From contig JAOACD010000008.1 in NCBI GenBank assembly GCA_026417975.1, positions 20,724-84,723 of the forward strand: 64,000 nucleotides of DNA, given 5' to 3'. The translations under genes were made by a program, and so were the position numbers. Position 1 is the first letter of the stretch, and each line of letters opens with the position of its first letter. The stretch is from Melioribacter sp. (lineage in GTDB: Bacteria > Bacteroidota > Ignavibacteria > Ignavibacteriales > Melioribacteraceae). Below are positions 41,985 through 51,111 of this stretch, piece after piece. The notes below the pieces were generated by a model. The model ran no database searches and was not told the DNA's origin. It saw only the letters and a list, made by a program, of their open reading frames with translations.

Positions 41985-43187
41985 CTATTTTATTAATTCA
42001 AAATGGTCAAACAATTCTCCTGATGCTGTATATGAATGGTAAGTTAATTTATTTCCATTAATTGATATTACTTGAAACAATTGAGTAAAAGAATCTAATT
42101 TTTCGATCAAATTTTTATAAGTAGGATTCGCTCTATACTGTTTCGGGCCAGAAACAGAAGTAATATATATTGTACCCTTTGGATTAATATTTCCTTCTTT
42201 AATTCTAAAAGTTCTTGCATAAGTATGGTCATGTCCTTGAAGAACTAAATCAACATTATATTTATCAAAGATTGGCATAAACATATCTCTAATTTTTTTA
42301 TTATCTCTTCCTTCTCCAGTTGAATAAATTGGATGATGATAAGTTACAATTGTCCACTTATTGTTATTTGAAGATAAAATTTTTTCGAGCCATTTAGCTT
42401 GTTCTTCTAAATTGTAGTTTGTATTTAAGAAAATAAATCTAACGCCTTGATAGTCAACATAATAAACAGATTCTTTCATATTTTCCAAGCCGTTTTCTGG
42501 AAGCGTAAACATTTTTTTCCAAAGTAAATAATCATTTATTCTTTTCTTTTTACCATCCACAATTCCATAACTTAAATCGTGATTTCCAACTGCCATAACT
42601 GATGGAATCATTCTATGAATGAATCCTGTTGCTTCAAACCATTCTTCCCACTCATTATCAAAGGGTTCATCAGTTAAATCACCTACAAATAACCAAAAAG
42701 CAGCATCAGAACATTTACGAAAAGCTTCTCTAAAAACTCTTGAGACATCTTCTCTCAAATTATTTTGTGGATCTCCAAAGTAAACAAATCTAAATGGCTC
42801 GCTTTTACTACTTGCTGTCTTAAATTGATTCCACTCACTCCATAAAGTATCAGAACCAACTCGATATATGTATACCGTATTTTCCCTTAAATTCTTTAAT
42901 ACAGCAGAATAGTAAAATACTTTTTTACCATCATCAAAGATTAAGGAATCAATGGAAGCGTTAGTAATAGTTTTATTTTTTTTATATTCAGTCCATTTTG
43001 TTGAAATTGAGTATTCTACTTTTGGGTTTAAATATTTCTGGCTAGATTGCCAAGTAATTGCAATACTATTGTGAGGAGTTTCTGTTAGGTTAAGAATTAT
43101 CCTTTCAGGTAAGTTAGGCTTTTGAGAAAAAACATATGAAACACTAAACAAAAGAAAAAATAAAGAAATTATGATTCTTTTTTTCAT
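41985..43187 (-). CDS. Purple-acid-type metallophosphoesterase, exported
   Basis: 400 residues. Signal peptide (1-21), a fibronectin-III-like N-terminal domain (about 28-122) as in plant purple acid phosphatases, then the calcineurin-like core: GDPQ, VGDLTDEPFDNEW, GNHDLSY, YHHPIYS and GHDHTYART provide the dimetal ligands. Such enzymes release phosphate from organic esters in the periplasm. Its ATG overlaps the photolyase stop by 4 bases, an odd pairing of a secreted phosphatase with a DNA repair enzyme. It converges with the TlpA gene. Confidence 0.92.
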   Translation of the reverse strand: MKKRIIISLFFLLFSVSYVFSQKPNLPERIILNLTETPHNSIAITWQSSQKYLNPKVEYSISTKWTEYKKNKTITNASIDSLIFDDGKKVFYYSAVLKNLRENTVYIYRVGSDTLWSEWNQFKTASSKSEPFRFVYFGDPQNNLREDVSRVFREAFRKCSDAAFWLFVGDLTDEPFDNEWEEWFEATGFIHRMIPSVMAVGNHDLSYGIVDGKKKRINDYLLWKKMFTLPENGLENMKESVYYVDYQGVRFIFLNTNYNLEEQAKWLEKILSSNNNKWTIVTYHHPIYSTGEGRDNKKIRDMFMPIFDKYNVDLVLQGHDHTYARTFRIKEGNINPKGTIYITSVSGPKQYRANPTYKNLIEKLDSFTQLFQVISINGNKLTYHSYTASGELFDHFELIK

Positions 43188-44533
43188 ATATCTCCTTTCA
43201 TAATTTTATTTATAAACCTTAATACATCAAATTTCTTTTTGCATCCATTATAGTCCATATAACGAATTTTCCCGAATATTTCTCGTTCACTCCAAGCTCT
43301 ATCATGTACACCACCTATAGACCAAGCAATTCCAGTATAACCATTTGGGTCTCTACCATCAAGCTCATATTTATCATTAAGATATATTGCATATTTTAGT
43401 GCAACTTGAGGTGATTCTGTCCATTGTAATATTTTTTTTGCCCAATACATTCTTAAGTAACCGTGCATTTTACCTTTTTTTACCATTTGAAGTTGTGCTG
43501 CATTCCAAAGATCATCATGAGTTTGAGCTAGTTCTAATTCCTTTAATGAGTAAATATATTCACGTTTGTCTTTACGATGTTTATTTAATGTATACTTAGC
43601 CCATTCTGGGAATCCATCAAATAAGTCATACTTCTTATTAAAATAACAAAAATTATCTGCTAGTTCCCTTCTTACAATTAATTCTTCTAAAAATACTTCT
43701 TTCGATTCACAATGAGGAACTCTCTTCATTATCTCAATAGCAACTCTTTGGGCAGATATTTGTCCAAAATGTAAATATGGAGAAAGATTTGAAAGAACAT
43801 CTTCATTAGGATCATTCTTTTTTTCAGCATAAAAATGAAGTTTGTTTTCAATAAAAAAATCAAGTAACTTCGTTGCTTCGTCTTCTCCCGGAATTATCCA
43901 GTCAACTTCTTTAACATCTCTGTCAACATCTAATTTTGTATAAATGCTATCCCAATTGATACTTATGTCATAAGCTCTTTGTTTTAGCTTTTTAATAATT
44001 GGGAACTCGTCAAGAAATTCTAGCAAAAGCTTGTGAATTTTAGGTCTAATTGTATAAGCTGCAAATTCCTGCTTATCAGAGGTAATCAAACAAGGTATAA
44101 TATTATGAGCATCAACTTCGTGAAAAGGAATGTTTATTTTTTCCGCAACATATTTTTTCCACCTTCTTACAATTTTCAAAGGATTAAAATCTACAACTAA
44201 AAGCGAAGCATCCACATCTTTAATAAAGTTAGGAATAGTTTCTTCAGGATTACCAATCATTAAATTAAAACTAACATTCAAATCATCAAGATTTCGTTTG
44301 ACTTTTCTTAGTCCATTAATCATGAATGAATATTGACGTAACGTTGCATTTAGAAATGAAGGGACTAAATTAAAAATCACTATAAGTGAAACATCAATAC
44401 TTAATGCTTGACTATAGGCATAAATTAAAGCCCAGTTATCAAAAACTCTTTGATCACGTTGCATCCAATAAACAATTGGACCATTTTTTTTTATGCCTTC
44501 TTTTAATACTCTAACTCTTTTGGGATTAATCAT
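43184..44533 (-). CDS. phr: Class II CPD photolyase
   Basis: 449 residues. Light-driven repair of cyclobutane pyrimidine dimers with FAD. The class II pattern is clear: VYWMQRDQRVFDNWAL at the start (photolyase N-terminal domain), KGKMHGYLRMYWAKKILQW and DGRDPNGYTGIAWSIGGVHD at the C-terminus, unlike class I enzymes. The tryptophans around these motifs supply the electron-transfer chain. The presence of a photolyase suggests occasional exposure to light. Translationally coupled to the downstream phosphatase (ATGA overlap). Confidence 0.94.
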   Translation of the reverse strand: MINPKRVRVLKEGIKKNGPIVYWMQRDQRVFDNWALIYAYSQALSIDVSLIVIFNLVPSFLNATLRQYSFMINGLRKVKRNLDDLNVSFNLMIGNPEETIPNFIKDVDASLLVVDFNPLKIVRRWKKYVAEKINIPFHEVDAHNIIPCLITSDKQEFAAYTIRPKIHKLLLEFLDEFPIIKKLKQRAYDISINWDSIYTKLDVDRDVKEVDWIIPGEDEATKLLDFFIENKLHFYAEKKNDPNEDVLSNLSPYLHFGQISAQRVAIEIMKRVPHCESKEVFLEELIVRRELADNFCYFNKKYDLFDGFPEWAKYTLNKHRKDKREYIYSLKELELAQTHDDLWNAAQLQMVKKGKMHGYLRMYWAKKILQWTESPQVALKYAIYLNDKYELDGRDPNGYTGIAWSIGGVHDRAWSEREIFGKIRYMDYNGCKKKFDVLRFINKIMKGDI

Positions 44534-44698
44534 ACAATTAATAAACTTTTTCTTACCATTAAGAAATTAATTTATTTTTTAAAACTAACTATTACGTAAA
44601 TAAAAAATAGCTCTGCGTAAACATTTTTTAAAGTTAAATTAAAGTTAAATTTCATTACTAAGTCTTTTCAGGCTATAAAACAAAGTCATATCATGATG

Positions 44699-44729
44699 TT
44701 GTTATAAAAAATCATTTAGCTTAATTTTG
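44699..44729 (+). promoter_or_regulatory. Promoter of the M1 peptidase gene
   Basis: TTG at 44699-44701, 20 bases, then TAATTTTG at 44722-44729. Same -33/-7 sequence and spacing as the promoter at 33792-33822, and the Bacteroidota consensus TTG-N20-TAnnTTTG. Transcription would start near 44736, 23 bases before the ATG. Confidence 0.65.
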
Positions 44730-44758
44730 CTAAAACTTCCATAACAATAAGGTTAAAA

Positions 44759-46648
44759 ATGAAGAAAATCACCTACTTACTAATGCTTATATTAATAGCT
44801 GATACTTTTGCACAATCAAATAATTTATTTATACCAATTAATTTCCAGAAAGCATACGAAAAGCAAACACGTTCTTACGATGGTAAACCAGGAAAAAATT
44901 ACTGGCAAAATACAGCTGATTATTTCATAAAAGCAGAAGTAGTACCTAATGAAAGAAAAGTAATAGGAGAAGAAACCGTAATTTATCATAATAACAGTCC
45001 AGATACATTGAAACAGATTGTTGTTAAAACATTACAAGACATTTATAGAAAAGGAAATATGAGAGACTTTGAAATAGCTCCTGAAGCTGTAACCGAAGGA
45101 ATGCAAATTAATAAAATCATCTATAATAACAGTGTTCTGTTTCAAGAGAATAATATCGAACTAATAAAAAGAGAAGGAACCAATCTTTTCATCAAATTGA
45201 GTCCTCCTCTATTACCAAATAAAAAAGCAGAATTAAAATTCAGTTGGAGTTGCATTATACCAAACAAATCACAAATAAGAATGGGTGCTTACGACAGTAC
45301 AACTTTCTTTATTGCATACTGGTATCCACAAATTGCAGTCTATGATGATATTGACGGTTGGGATGTAATAAACTACACTGGTCAAACAGAAACTTACAAC
45401 GACTTTGGTAATTACGACGTAGAAATAACGGTTCCGAAAAACTTTATAGTATGGGCTACAGGTACATTGCAAAATCCCGACGAAGTATTTTCCGAAAGGA
45501 TACTTGAAAAATATAATAATGCACTTATTTCAAATGAAGTTATAAACATAATCGAAGAAAAAGATTACCAATTAGGTTTAATAACCAAAAACAAAGATAA
45601 ATTAATTTATAAGTTCAAAGCCAATAATGTTCCGGATTTTGCTTTTGCAATTAGTAATCGTTATTTGTGGGATGGTTTAAGTTTAGTAGTTGACAGCAGC
45701 TCACAAAGAAGAGTTTTTATATCTGCTGCATACAAAAAAGATTCTAAAGACTTTTACAATGTTGCTCATATTGCAAGCAAAGCAATAGAAAGCTTTTCAA
45801 CTCATTTACCAGGCTTTCCATATCCATATCCATCAATGACTGTCTTTAATGGCCAAGGTGGAATGGAATTCCCTATGATGTGTAACAATTCTTCTGTAAA
45901 TGATTATGCTGGAACAGTTCATTTAACATCACATGAAATAGCTCATACCTACTTCCCATTTTTTATGGGAATTAACGAAAGAAAATATGCATGGATGGAC
46001 GAAGGTTGGGCAACTATGCTTCCTTTTGATTTTCAAACTGAATTTGCTGAAGGATACGACCCTCGAAAAAGAAACTCAGATAGTTACTCAGAAATTGCTG
46101 GAACAGATAAAGATATACCCCCAATAATTCCATCATACAATATCAAAGGTCCTTCTTATAGAAACGCTTCTTATAGAAGACCTGCAGCCGCCTATGAATT
46201 TTTAAGAGAAATTCTAGGTGATGATTTATTCAAAAAATGTTTAATTGAATATATAAACAGATGGAACGGAAAACATCCAACCCCTTATGATTTCTTCTTT
46301 ACTTTCAATAATGTTGCAAATCAAGATTTAAGCTGGTTTTGGAAACCTTGGTTCTTCGATTTTTCTTACCCCGACCTATCTATTAAAAGTTTTACACAGA
46401 ATAGAAAAAAAATTTCTCTTACTATAATAAACAAAGGAGGTCTACCTCTTCCTGTAAAAATTTTCGGTCATTTAGAAAATGGAAAATCAGAGTTATTATA
46501 TAAAGCATCCGCTAAAATTTGGGAAAAAAATAAAACTAAATTAAAGCTTAAACTCATACCCAAATCTAAGTATCTTAAAATAGAATTGAACAACGCACAA
46601 ATTCCCGATGTTAATCGAGAAGATAATATATACGAAATAAACTACTAA
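44759..46648 (+). CDS. Secreted M1-family metallopeptidase
   Basis: 629 residues. Signal peptide (1-18, ...ADTFAQ). The aminopeptidase-N-like N-terminal beta-domain is followed by the catalytic domain: GGMEFPMM (367-374, in place of the usual GAMEN, the substrate N-terminus site), H392-E393-H396 in HEIAHTYFP and E415 in MDEGWATML. The C-terminal about 100 residues are a small beta domain; no sorting domain is present, so it may be periplasmic. It cleaves N-terminal residues from peptides. The next gene (S8 protease) follows after 22 bases, so the two form a protein-degradation pair. Confidence 0.93.
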   Translation: MKKITYLLMLILIADTFAQSNNLFIPINFQKAYEKQTRSYDGKPGKNYWQNTADYFIKAEVVPNERKVIGEETVIYHNNSPDTLKQIVVKTLQDIYRKGNMRDFEIAPEAVTEGMQINKIIYNNSVLFQENNIELIKREGTNLFIKLSPPLLPNKKAELKFSWSCIIPNKSQIRMGAYDSTTFFIAYWYPQIAVYDDIDGWDVINYTGQTETYNDFGNYDVEITVPKNFIVWATGTLQNPDEVFSERILEKYNNALISNEVINIIEEKDYQLGLITKNKDKLIYKFKANNVPDFAFAISNRYLWDGLSLVVDSSSQRRVFISAAYKKDSKDFYNVAHIASKAIESFSTHLPGFPYPYPSMTVFNGQGGMEFPMMCNNSSVNDYAGTVHLTSHEIAHTYFPFFMGINERKYAWMDEGWATMLPFDFQTEFAEGYDPRKRNSDSYSEIAGTDKDIPPIIPSYNIKGPSYRNASYRRPAAAYEFLREILGDDLFKKCLIEYINRWNGKHPTPYDFFFTFNNVANQDLSWFWKPWFFDFSYPDLSIKSFTQNRKKISLTIINKGGLPLPVKIFGHLENGKSELLYKASAKIWEKNKTKLKLKLIPKSKYLKIELNNAQIPDVNREDNIYEINY

Positions 46649-46670
46649 TTGCATAAAAAAAGGCTTTAAT

Positions 46671-49457
46671 ATGAGAGTTAAGTTTATCATAATCTCTCTT
46701 ATTTTATATTTATCAATATATTCACAAGAAAAAATTATTGAACAAAACGACTTAATCTATCTTTCAAACACAATAATAATAAAAATAAAAGACGCTACAT
46801 TAAGTGAACCTGAAATAAAGGAAAGAATAAATAAATCATTAAAGAAAAAAATTATAAAAGAAATAAAACAAGCGTTCGAAAGACAATCTTTAAGAAAGGG
46901 AAACGAAAGTTTAAGTAGAATCTATTTCCTTAACATAGAAGAAGGATTTGATCCAATTAACTTATCAAAAAAAATTTCTAAAATAAAAGATATCGAATGG
47001 GCCGAACCAAAATTTATTCGCAAAGTTACTTACATCCCCAATGATTCTATTTATCTTGCCGGTACGCAGATAAATCTAACACAAATTAATGCTGCAAAAG
47101 CTTGGGATATTACAAAAGGTGATTCTAATATTGTAATTGGAATAGTCGATACCGGTGTTGATTGGAAGCATCCAGATCTAAGCGCGAATATCTATAGAGA
47201 TAAAAATGGAAATATAGTAGGATATGATTTTGGCGGCCTTAACGGAATTCCCGATAATGACCCCTCAGAAGATAAAGCTCCTCCTTTAAGTAGCACTGGT
47301 TATCACGGTACTCACGTAGCAGGAATAGCAGCTGCAGTTACAAATAATTTAATTGGTGTAGCATCAATTGGGTACAATTGTTCAATAATGCCAGTAAAAG
47401 TATCACGAAATGATAAAAGACAATCTAATGGAGATCCATATATTTATTATGGTTTTGAAGGCATAAAATATGCTGCTGAACATGGTGCAAAAGTTATCAA
47501 CTGTAGTTGGGGCGGATATGGATATTCTCGCTATGAACAAGAAATTATAGACTACGCAACTTCACTAGGAGCCTTAATTGTTGCAGCCGCTGGTAACGAA
47601 AATAGAAAAATGCCTTTTTATCCAGCAAGCTATAATGGTGTTCTATCTGTAGGCTGGATAGACATTGATGGAAACACAAAAGCTTCGAACTCAAATTATG
47701 GGTACACATTAGATGTAATGGCTCCAGGCACATCAATAATTTCTACATGGCCAACTATTTCAGGAAGAAAATATAGACAAATTAGCGGTTCTTCTATGGC
47801 ATCTCCTCTTGTAGCTGGTTTAGCTGCACTTGTATTTTCCAAAAATCCTGAATACTCTCCTCTTCAAGTTGCAGAAAAAATTCGGGTAACATGTGATGAT
47901 ATTTATAGTTTTAACTCAGACACCCTAAAATATTTATTGGGAAGAGGAAGAATTAATGCTTACAAAGCTGTTAAAGACACAAATGTAATCTCAATTAGAG
48001 CTAAAAATATTAAATTCATTGATAGCAATGGGAATGGACTATTAGAAAAAGGAGAACAAATTTCGATTAATATGACATTTGAAAACTTTTTAAACCCTGC
48101 TTCAAACATTTTAGTTGAACTCTCAACAAATGACCCTTCGATTAAGTTAATCAAATCATCACTAACAATTAATCAATTAAATACACTTCAAACAATAAAC
48201 AATCAAAACGAGGAATTTACTTTTTTAATAAATGAATATGCAGAATACAATCACACAGTGAATTTTATACTAAAATTTACTAGCAATAACTACACAGACT
48301 TTCAATGGTTCACTGTTAGAATTAATCCTACTTACGATACTCACAATGCAAATAAGATTACAATGACAATAACCAGTAAAGGAAACCTCGGATTTAACGA
48401 TTACCCAGATAACCAAGAAGGTGATGGTTTTAAATTCAACAAAGGTGAAAATCTTATGTTCGAAGGGGCTTTAATGTACGGAACTTCAGAAACAAAAGTA
48501 ATGGATGCTGCAAGAGTAATATATACTCAAAGCAATGACTTTAAAATAATTGAACAATTCAAAATAACTAACCATAATGATAGTCAAATTGGTTACACAA
48601 TTTTTGACGATTCTAATTTTGGTAATGGTAGACTTGGAATAGAAACATATCTCAAATCTTACTGTTTCAATCAACCTCCTTATGACAAATTCATTATACT
48701 TGAATTAAAATTTAAAAACACAACTACACAAAACATCAATGGATTTTATGCTGGTTATTTCTTTGATTGGGATATCCCTGCAGATAGTGCTACTATCGAT
48801 TCGACAAATTATGACAAGCTTGGAAATTTTGGTTATGCTTATTGCATTAACAAATCTATTGTAAGCACCTATGTAGGAGCTGCCTTAATTTCTTCTGATA
48901 AATATGGTTATTACCCGGTAGACAATGAGCAAATGCTATTTGATCCAGCAGGATTTACAAAATCTGAAAAATGGTTTACTCTTTCAAGTGGTATTAAAAA
49001 TTTTGGTGCGGGGCCATCAGATATTTCATTTACCATATCAGGTGGTCCTTTTGATATTCCAGCAGGAGAAACTTTAACAGTTGCTTTTGCAATTGCAGCA
49101 GGCGAATCTCTTGATGAGCTAAGAAATTCTATTATAAAAAGTAGAGAAAAATATGAAATAATTACCTCAAACACTTTTGAAGATAATTTACCAAAAGTGT
49201 TCTTGTTGTTTCAAAACTACCCTAATCCCTTTAATCCAATTACTACTATCAGCTATCAATTACCAGCCACTACTATGGTATCCCTAAAAGTATATGACAT
49301 TTTAGGTAGAGAAATTTCAACATTAGTTAACGAAATTAAAAAGCCTGGTAAATACGAAGTAAAATTTGACGGAACAAATCTTAGTAGTGGAGTATATTTC
49401 TACGCACTGCAAGCCGGGGAAAATTTTGCTGTCAAAAAAATGATGCTGATAAAATAA
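46671..49457 (+). CDS. Secreted subtilisin-like (S8) protease with T9SS sorting domain
   Basis: 928 residues. Signal peptide about 1-18; an inhibitor-I9-like propeptide region (about 25-120); S8 domain with D160 (GIVDTGVDWKHPDL), H212 (YHGTHVAGIAAA), N309 (AAAGNE) and S375 (GSSMASPLVAGLAAL); a calcium-loop-like segment DSNGNGLLEKGEQ; beta-rich middle domains (about 430-830); and a C-terminal sorting domain starting LFQNYPNPFNP and ending AVKKMMLIK. It is exported across the inner membrane by Sec and across the outer membrane by type IX, then probably surface-attached. Extracellular proteolysis feeding the POT transporter downstream is a reasonable inference. Confidence 0.95.
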   Translation: MRVKFIIISLILYLSIYSQEKIIEQNDLIYLSNTIIIKIKDATLSEPEIKERINKSLKKKIIKEIKQAFERQSLRKGNESLSRIYFLNIEEGFDPINLSKKISKIKDIEWAEPKFIRKVTYIPNDSIYLAGTQINLTQINAAKAWDITKGDSNIVIGIVDTGVDWKHPDLSANIYRDKNGNIVGYDFGGLNGIPDNDPSEDKAPPLSSTGYHGTHVAGIAAAVTNNLIGVASIGYNCSIMPVKVSRNDKRQSNGDPYIYYGFEGIKYAAEHGAKVINCSWGGYGYSRYEQEIIDYATSLGALIVAAAGNENRKMPFYPASYNGVLSVGWIDIDGNTKASNSNYGYTLDVMAPGTSIISTWPTISGRKYRQISGSSMASPLVAGLAALVFSKNPEYSPLQVAEKIRVTCDDIYSFNSDTLKYLLGRGRINAYKAVKDTNVISIRAKNIKFIDSNGNGLLEKGEQISINMTFENFLNPASNILVELSTNDPSIKLIKSSLTINQLNTLQTINNQNEEFTFLINEYAEYNHTVNFILKFTSNNYTDFQWFTVRINPTYDTHNANKITMTITSKGNLGFNDYPDNQEGDGFKFNKGENLMFEGALMYGTSETKVMDAARVIYTQSNDFKIIEQFKITNHNDSQIGYTIFDDSNFGNGRLGIETYLKSYCFNQPPYDKFIILELKFKNTTTQNINGFYAGYFFDWDIPADSATIDSTNYDKLGNFGYAYCINKSIVSTYVGAALISSDKYGYYPVDNEQMLFDPAGFTKSEKWFTLSSGIKNFGAGPSDISFTISGGPFDIPAGETLTVAFAIAAGESLDELRNSIIKSREKYEIITSNTFEDNLPKVFLLFQNYPNPFNPITTISYQLPATTMVSLKVYDILGREISTLVNEIKKPGKYEVKFDGTNLSSGVYFYALQAGENFAVKKMMLIK

Positions 49458-49682
49458 AACTTTACTGAAGAAAAAATTGTGATAGTTCGTAATTAGCCTT
49501 TATAAAAGGTCAAATTAAGTAAAAAGCTTTAATAAAAAAGATTTCTCACTTAGTTTATAATATTAAAAAGGTAATACTTACTAGCAATTCTTCTTATTAT
49601 TAAAAGAACTAAAAAAAACAAGAGCAAATCTATATCCATAAAAATAAAAGCAAAAAACCTCAAAAAGTTTTGTCTTAAAATA

Positions 49683-50981
49683 TTATACATCTACTCCTTT
49701 CGGTGCAAGGAATTTGTTATATAACAAAAGTCCAATAATGGTTATTAAACCAATACTACTAAATATTATCCAAAGCATAGTAGGATTTTTAAGATTATCT
49801 ACAAAATGAACATAAAGATTTGCTCCAAGAATTCCTCCAATGCCACTTCCTAAAACTCCATATAGAAATGCATAGCCAAGGTAAAGTGCTTTTTTATCCT
49901 CAGGTGCTATTAACCCTATATAACTAATAAACTTTGGATGCGCTGTCATTTCGCCTATTGAAAAAATTATAATACCTAAAATAAATACTAACGAGTGAGT
50001 AGATATTGCAAGAATTGCCATTCCAATTGTGCCGAGTATAATTCCACCAATCATTGTTGGAAGAGCCTTTTTATTTTTAACAAAATTTGAAACAAAAATC
50101 TGTAGAAGAATTATTGTACCTGCATTTATCACTGTTACATGTTCTACATCAAACTTCCAATTTGGATTTGAAATAAATATTGATAAAAATGAATTTACCA
50201 AATTATTAATAGGAGTTGCATCCACATATTCTTTTACATACCACAGTACTGTGTCAAATTGTTGAAAATATAAAATCCAAAATCCAGAATAAATAACAAT
50301 CATAATAACAAAACGAAAATCTGATAAAACCTTGAACATATCTATAATAACATCTTTAAGAGTTTTTGTGCTTTCTGGTTTATAAGGTTCTTTATAAACA
50401 AAAGCATTTAAAAGTAAAAGCCAACCTGTACCAATAGAAGCCATAATAAAAATGTATGACCATGAAATTTGTTTTAATATAGGTACAAGAATCAAAGGAA
50501 ACAAAAAGGCTCCAAGATTTATTGACCAATAATAAATTCCAAATGCCAGTGTAGAGTTAGATTTATCAGTCGTTCTTGCTATTGTTCCTGAAATTACGGG
50601 CTTAAAAAATCCTGCGCCAGTTGCTATCATTATTAAACTTACAAAAACTAAACTATAAGAAGTAAATAATGAAGTAAGAAAATAGCCGGCACTCATTGTT
50701 ATAAAAGAAAACATCAAAGTTTTTTTATAGCCAAATCTATCTGCTATTGCACCTGATAATATTGGTAAAAAATAAAGAAGTGGTGTTATAACGCTTTTAA
50801 TTATACCAACGCTTTCTTTCGAAAATCCTAATCCCCCCTCATCTTTACCAAGAATTAAATAAACTGAAAGCACAGACATCACTCCATAGTAAGAACCCCT
50901 CTCAAAAAATTCCATGATAATTACAGTCCAAAAATTTTTTGAAAATGAAAAGAATGATGATTTCTTATTTGAATTTGTCAT
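49683..50981 (-). CDS. POT-family (proton-dependent oligopeptide) transporter
   Basis: 432 residues with about 12-14 transmembrane segments. IIMEFFERGSYYGVMSVLSVYL is the ExxERFxYYG-type motif of POT/PTR transporters, GAIADRFGYKKTLM the MFS loop, and GAGFFKPVISGTIARTTD the second POT signature. Such proteins import di- and tripeptides with protons; the match is less close than to classical DtpA, so other small substrates are possible. It lies next to the secreted S8 protease (convergent), consistent with peptide uptake. Confidence 0.88.
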   Translation of the reverse strand: MTNSNKKSSFFSFSKNFWTVIIMEFFERGSYYGVMSVLSVYLILGKDEGGLGFSKESVGIIKSVITPLLYFLPILSGAIADRFGYKKTLMFSFITMSAGYFLTSLFTSYSLVFVSLIMIATGAGFFKPVISGTIARTTDKSNSTLAFGIYYWSINLGAFLFPLILVPILKQISWSYIFIMASIGTGWLLLLNAFVYKEPYKPESTKTLKDVIIDMFKVLSDFRFVIMIVIYSGFWILYFQQFDTVLWYVKEYVDATPINNLVNSFLSIFISNPNWKFDVEHVTVINAGTIILLQIFVSNFVKNKKALPTMIGGIILGTIGMAILAISTHSLVFILGIIIFSIGEMTAHPKFISYIGLIAPEDKKALYLGYAFLYGVLGSGIGGILGANLYVHFVDNLKNPTMLWIIFSSIGLITIIGLLLYNKFLAPKGVDV

Positions 50982-51111
50982 ACAACCCCAAACTGTTATT
51001 GAAAAATAAAGTTACACGATGTTTAATTGCCAATCAGAGCATAATATAACTATAGACTGCAAAAATTATATACATTAGGGTTATTAGTTATATGATAAAG
51101 TACAGATTTAC

